Shown: one piece after another, positions 61,802 through 64,000 of the stretch | How the letters are laid out: every line of letters starts with the position of its first letter | Numbering within the stretch: the first letter of the stretch is position 1 | Assembly: GCF_020034665.1 (NCBI RefSeq) | Contig: NZ_JAIQDI010000002.1 | Location: 1,364,001-1,428,000, forward strand | Origin: Niabella beijingensis | GTDB lineage: Bacteria > Bacteroidota > Bacteroidia > Chitinophagales > Chitinophagaceae | Direction of reading: 5' to 3' | DNA length: 64,000 nucleotides | Program-made: the position numbers and the translations under genes | The notes under the pieces: model-generated | Told to the model about the DNA's origin: nothing | Database searches by the model: none | The model's input: only the letters and a program-made list of their open reading frames with translations

Positions 61802-61807
61802 GCACGG

Positions 61808-61960
61808 TCAGCTGCCCCGCTGCGCGCCTGTATTTTGTTGTTTGCTTACAAAGCCCGTGCTTTTGGGTTTCTGGGCCGGTTTGGAAGTGCCCATTGCTGC
61901 CCCGGATTTTTTGCCCTTATTTTTCTTGTCTTTCTGGTTCTTCTGGTTCAGTAATGACAT
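61808..61960 (-). CDS. Small basic low-complexity protein
   Basis: From the ATG at 61958-61960 the product has 50 residues: MSLLNQKNQKDKKNKGKK followed by a Lys/Gln/Ser-rich tail to AQRGS. About one in four residues is lysine, so it probably binds nucleic acid or is disordered. It is convergent with the ATP-grasp-like gene. Short, lysine-rich proteins like this occur in Bacteroidota, but I cannot name a family. The longer frame to 62032 uses a weaker start. Confidence 0.5.
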   Translation of the reverse strand: MSLLNQKNQKDKKNKGKKSGAAMGTSKPAQKPKSTGFVSKQQNTGAQRGS

Positions 61961-62028
61961 GGTCGATCGTTTTGGTAAAGATAGGTGCAAACCGCCAGAT
62001 TGCCAACGGTGCAACCGGGACTGTATGG

Positions 62029-62493
62029 TCACACAAGCGGGCAGCGGTACAACAAAAATTCTGTGCCCGGCTGCTGCTGCAGGAACCCGATCTTTTCGTA
62101 CAATTTCTGGGCATTAATATTATCCGTGGCTGTTTCCAACTGCAAAAAATGAGCCCCGTTCTCAATTGCAAAATGCAGGGCCCGCCGGATGAGGGCTTCC
62201 CCGATACCATTTTTCCGGTAAACATCCTGAACAAAAAGATCATTCAGGATCCAGTTCTTTATGGTCCTTACAGAAGAGTAGGTGGGGTAAAGTTGTGTAA
62301 AACCGACCGGATGCTTTTCACCGGTGATATCCGCAAACGCTGCAAAAATGACGGATTCATTATTGTTTAAGCGTGTTTCCAGGAATTGTTGTGCCCGTTG
62401 CAGGTCCGATGCCTGCTTATAAAATACCCGGTACTGGTCGAAAAGCCGCACCACCAGGGCTACTTCGTGCGGGCGGATCTGTCTGATCTCCAT
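62029..62493 (-). CDS. GNAT-family acetyltransferase
   Basis: The 154-residue protein has the GNAT fold. The acetyl-CoA-binding loop is VYRKNGIGEALIRRA (a R/QxxGxG/A motif), preceded by the beta strand NWILNDLFVQD and followed by LQLETATDNINAQKLYEKIGF. The substrate, a protein or small amine, cannot be determined. It lies upstream of the small basic protein gene on the same strand. Confidence 0.9.
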   Translation of the reverse strand: MEIRQIRPHEVALVVRLFDQYRVFYKQASDLQRAQQFLETRLNNNESVIFAAFADITGEKHPVGFTQLYPTYSSVRTIKNWILNDLFVQDVYRKNGIGEALIRRALHFAIENGAHFLQLETATDNINAQKLYEKIGFLQQQPGTEFLLYRCPLV

Positions 62494-62572
62494 TTGATTG
62501 TTTCTGATTTTTTATTGCTGCTGATAATGATATCAAAAGTAAGGATTAAATAGGGTGTCCGCCGGCGGATCT

Positions 62573-63385
62573 TTAATCGGCAAACAATTCTTTTCGCTCC
62601 GAGGTGTGCACACTGAAATAACCCAGGGCACCACCGGTGATATTTGATCCAGGATTTCCGGGGTTGGCAGTGCCGCCATCGCCCAGCGCATTTCCTTTTA
62701 ACTGGTAGAGATAATCATAGGTTTCCTTGGTAATGCATTGCATCTCTACGGTAACCCGGTCGTATTTGTCAACAAATGTAGGCGTTCCCTCATCTGTAAA
62801 CACATCCAGCAACTCCATGGTCATCTGGTTCCCGTTAAAAAGCCGGTCATTTTCAATAAAGATCGTCGTATTCTCAAAACCATCTACCCAAAGTATAAAA
62901 CGATAGTAATTACCGGGAGCAGGAGGGTCGCGGAATACTACTGTCGGAATGCGGAGGTTCCGGCCAAGGATCGTGCGGCGTGTAATGAACAATGAATCCA
63001 TCCTGATTTTTGCAGGCATTACAGACCGGGCTGAAAATTGTTCCGTTTCTGTGCGGATGTGAAGGGTATAGGAGCTGCCGGTACTGGCAGTAAGGTGTCC
63101 GCCAAATCTTCCGTTCCCAAGATTGGTTAGAAGTACCGGTGTGCTGTCATCACGGGCTATCGACACCACAGCGCCATCTTTACCCGAATAACTGTTAGGC
63201 TCATATATGGCAAGTGTTTCGGAAATAAAAACGATGGCCGTGTCTTTCAGGTCGGAAACGGATGCCTCGATGACCGTTTTACGGGTGCCGTCGTCATCAA
63301 AGTCCGGATAAATGACCTTCCTGCAGGAAAACAGGGTCGTCAGTAACAGACAAATGCCGAAAATGTATTTGCAGTTGGTCATCAT
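62573..63385 (-). CDS. DUF4249 lipoprotein
   Basis: The protein has 270 residues: a lipoprotein signal (lipobox LFSC), then the DUF4249 pattern. Landmarks are TVIEASVSDL, a VSIARDDSTPVLL strand, SYTLHIRTETEQFSARSVMP, the YYRFILWVDG motif and the C-terminal GNPGSNITGGALGYFSVHT. Such proteins often accompany TonB-dependent receptors in Bacteroidota and lie at the cell surface. Here no receptor is adjacent within the window. It seems full length. Confidence 0.85.
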   Translation of the reverse strand: MMTNCKYIFGICLLLTTLFSCRKVIYPDFDDDGTRKTVIEASVSDLKDTAIVFISETLAIYEPNSYSGKDGAVVSIARDDSTPVLLTNLGNGRFGGHLTASTGSSYTLHIRTETEQFSARSVMPAKIRMDSLFITRRTILGRNLRIPTVVFRDPPAPGNYYRFILWVDGFENTTIFIENDRLFNGNQMTMELLDVFTDEGTPTFVDKYDRVTVEMQCITKETYDYLYQLKGNALGDGGTANPGNPGSNITGGALGYFSVHTSERKELFAD

Positions 63386-63525
63386 CAGGGCAACGAAATT
63401 AATCTTTTATTTTCTAAAATATTTTTTGTATCTTGGTCCCGGTGTTTTTCATAGGTTAGCAACGGCCAGCTCTTTTCAGGGCCGGCCTTTTTTTATGCAA
63501 AGAAACCATGAAGAGTTGCGTTCAC

Positions 63526-63638
63526 GGATTACACGGACTGTTAAGTATGTTAGTGGTGGCATTTCTGTGTGGATCTGTGGCATCAGTGAGCCCTTCTAAA
63601 ATCGCTAGGGCCACAAAGGCGCGAAGGCACAAAGAATC
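63526..63638. repeat. 113-bp repeat, copy 1
   Basis: It starts at GGATTACACGGACTG and ends at CACAAAGAATC. It is nearly identical to the sequence at 63669-63782, with only a handful of substitutions and one added T. The end carries GGCGCGAAGGCACAAAG, akin to the CCACGAAGG arms at 50111-50173. Confidence 0.75.
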
Positions 63639-63668
63639 TATACGGTTATTGCCGGTATTTGTTCCTGA

Positions 63669-63782
63669 GGATTACACGGACTGTTAAGTATATTAGCGGT
63701 GGCATTTCTGTGTGAGTCTGTGGCATCAGTGAGCCCTTTCTAAAATCGCTGGGGCCACAAAGGCACGAAGTCACAAAGAATC
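63669..63782. repeat. 113-bp repeat, copy 2
   Basis: This is the direct second copy, separated from the first by 30 bp. It continues into an extra CACGAAG after the shared part. Both copies are probably a genome-wide interspersed repeat. Confidence 0.75.
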
Positions 63783-63863
63783 ACGAAGATTTTTTCTTTG
63801 GGTTTTACTGTTCTTATTTATCACGATCCCGACCGCCTGTCTCCGGGCGCTGGAGTTGAACCG

Positions 63864-64000
63864 CTAAAAAAGCACCAGCTGGTTGCTGCCGGGGGGCGTA
63901 CCGGAATCAGTTCCGGATACATCAAAATTAGACAGGCCAACACCCAGGAGTCTTACCCGTTTCTGAAAGAAGTCTGTTTTGTCCAGGATCATACGGATGG
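63864..64000 (-). CDS. dinB: DNA polymerase IV (DinB-like), C-terminal part
   Basis: The gene enters from the right edge and ends at a TAG (63864-63866). The visible 45 codons include FFQKRVRLLGVGLSNFD and the terminal NQLVLF. The VRLLGVGxSN string is the end of the little-finger domain of Y-family polymerases, and the QL(V/S)LF end is the beta-clamp-binding peptide. It is therefore probably the translesion polymerase DinB. The catalytic part lies outside the window. Confidence 0.8.
   Translation of the reverse strand, partial: IRMILDKTDFFQKRVRLLGVGLSNFDVSGTDSGTPPGSNQLVLF

Larger units (their letters stand above)
63386..63863. repeat. Gene-free region with interspersed repeats
   Basis: This 478-bp gap between the DUF4249 gene and the dinB-like gene has no coding signal. 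Two near-identical copies of a 113-bp sequence occupy its centre. The remaining parts are short A+T-rich spacers. Confidence 0.6.

Noticed and set aside
63526..63782. CRISPR array
   Set aside because: Only two long copies with a 30-bp spacer and no cas genes; repeat length of 113 bp is far too long.

Overview
The window is chromosomal DNA of a Bacteroidota bacterium, most likely family Chitinophagaceae. The evidence is a SusC/SusD pair, DUF1080, DUF4249 and DUF6624 lipoproteins, Bacteroidota-type promoters (TTTG, about 19-20 nt, then TAnnTTTG), few Shine-Dalgarno sequences and a Bacteroidota-type tyrosine integrase. The species cannot be named from sequence alone.

Left chromosomal arm (1-14790): a lipoprotein fragment, a Nudix hydrolase, a DUF4112 membrane protein, RlmB, a DUF1080 lipoprotein, a frameshifted DUF6624 lipoprotein gene and gene debris (a broken DeoR-type regulator fused to a lipoprotein remnant). 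Next is a tight six-gene operon (4802-14436): SusC, SusD, an ExuT-like MFS transporter, a FAD_oxidored-type dehydrogenase, an endonuclease/exonuclease/phosphatase-fold enzyme and a secreted metallophosphoesterase. It probably imports and degrades an unidentified glycan, glycolipid or phosphodiester-containing substrate. A small GIY-YIG gene ends this arm.

Integrated element (about 14791-56910, 42 kb): an integrative and mobilizable element sits in the 3' end of tRNA-Asp(GTC). A 20-bp identical repeat marks the two ends. The integrase lies beside the intact tRNA, and a nearly identical 20-bp double GTCTACTT motif lies inside each end. The left part is backbone: an HTH excisionase-like protein, an AbiEii-type toxin-antitoxin pair, a primase-like protein without zinc ligands, a ParA-like ATPase, a hairpin-rich candidate oriT, and MobC/MobA relaxosome genes. 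No type IV secretion or coupling genes are seen, so transfer would need a helper. A defence-type block follows: Fic, HigBA-like toxin-antitoxin, a complete ABC three-component (ABC-3C) system, and a run of five A+T-rich genes of little-known function (zinc-binding HNH-like, membrane-anchored, HNH-like, TraB/Tiki-like, GIY-YIG MUG113-like). After an XRE regulator and a HEPN-like protein, the cargo turns to envelope and ion physiology: DUF305, a double spondin-domain lipoprotein, a peroxiredoxin, an AraC regulator, a ClC channel, an MscS channel, a tandem universal stress protein, DUF389 and a CPA1 Na+/H+ antiporter. Beyond an IS256-family insertion sequence, a two-component system is transcribed divergently from four secreted proteins; the first two of these share a duplicated promoter. 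A truncated serine hydrolase lies beside the integrase.

Right chromosomal arm (56897-64000): tRNA-Asp, smpB, accD, a conserved unknown protein, an SRPBCC protein, a CCG-type Fe-S protein, an ATP-grasp-like protein, a small basic protein, a GNAT acetyltransferase, a DUF4249 lipoprotein, two copies of a 113-bp interspersed repeat and the 3' end of a DinB-type polymerase gene. The element appears to supply its own transcription terminator downstream of tRNA-Asp, replacing one of the same architecture that was left at the far end.
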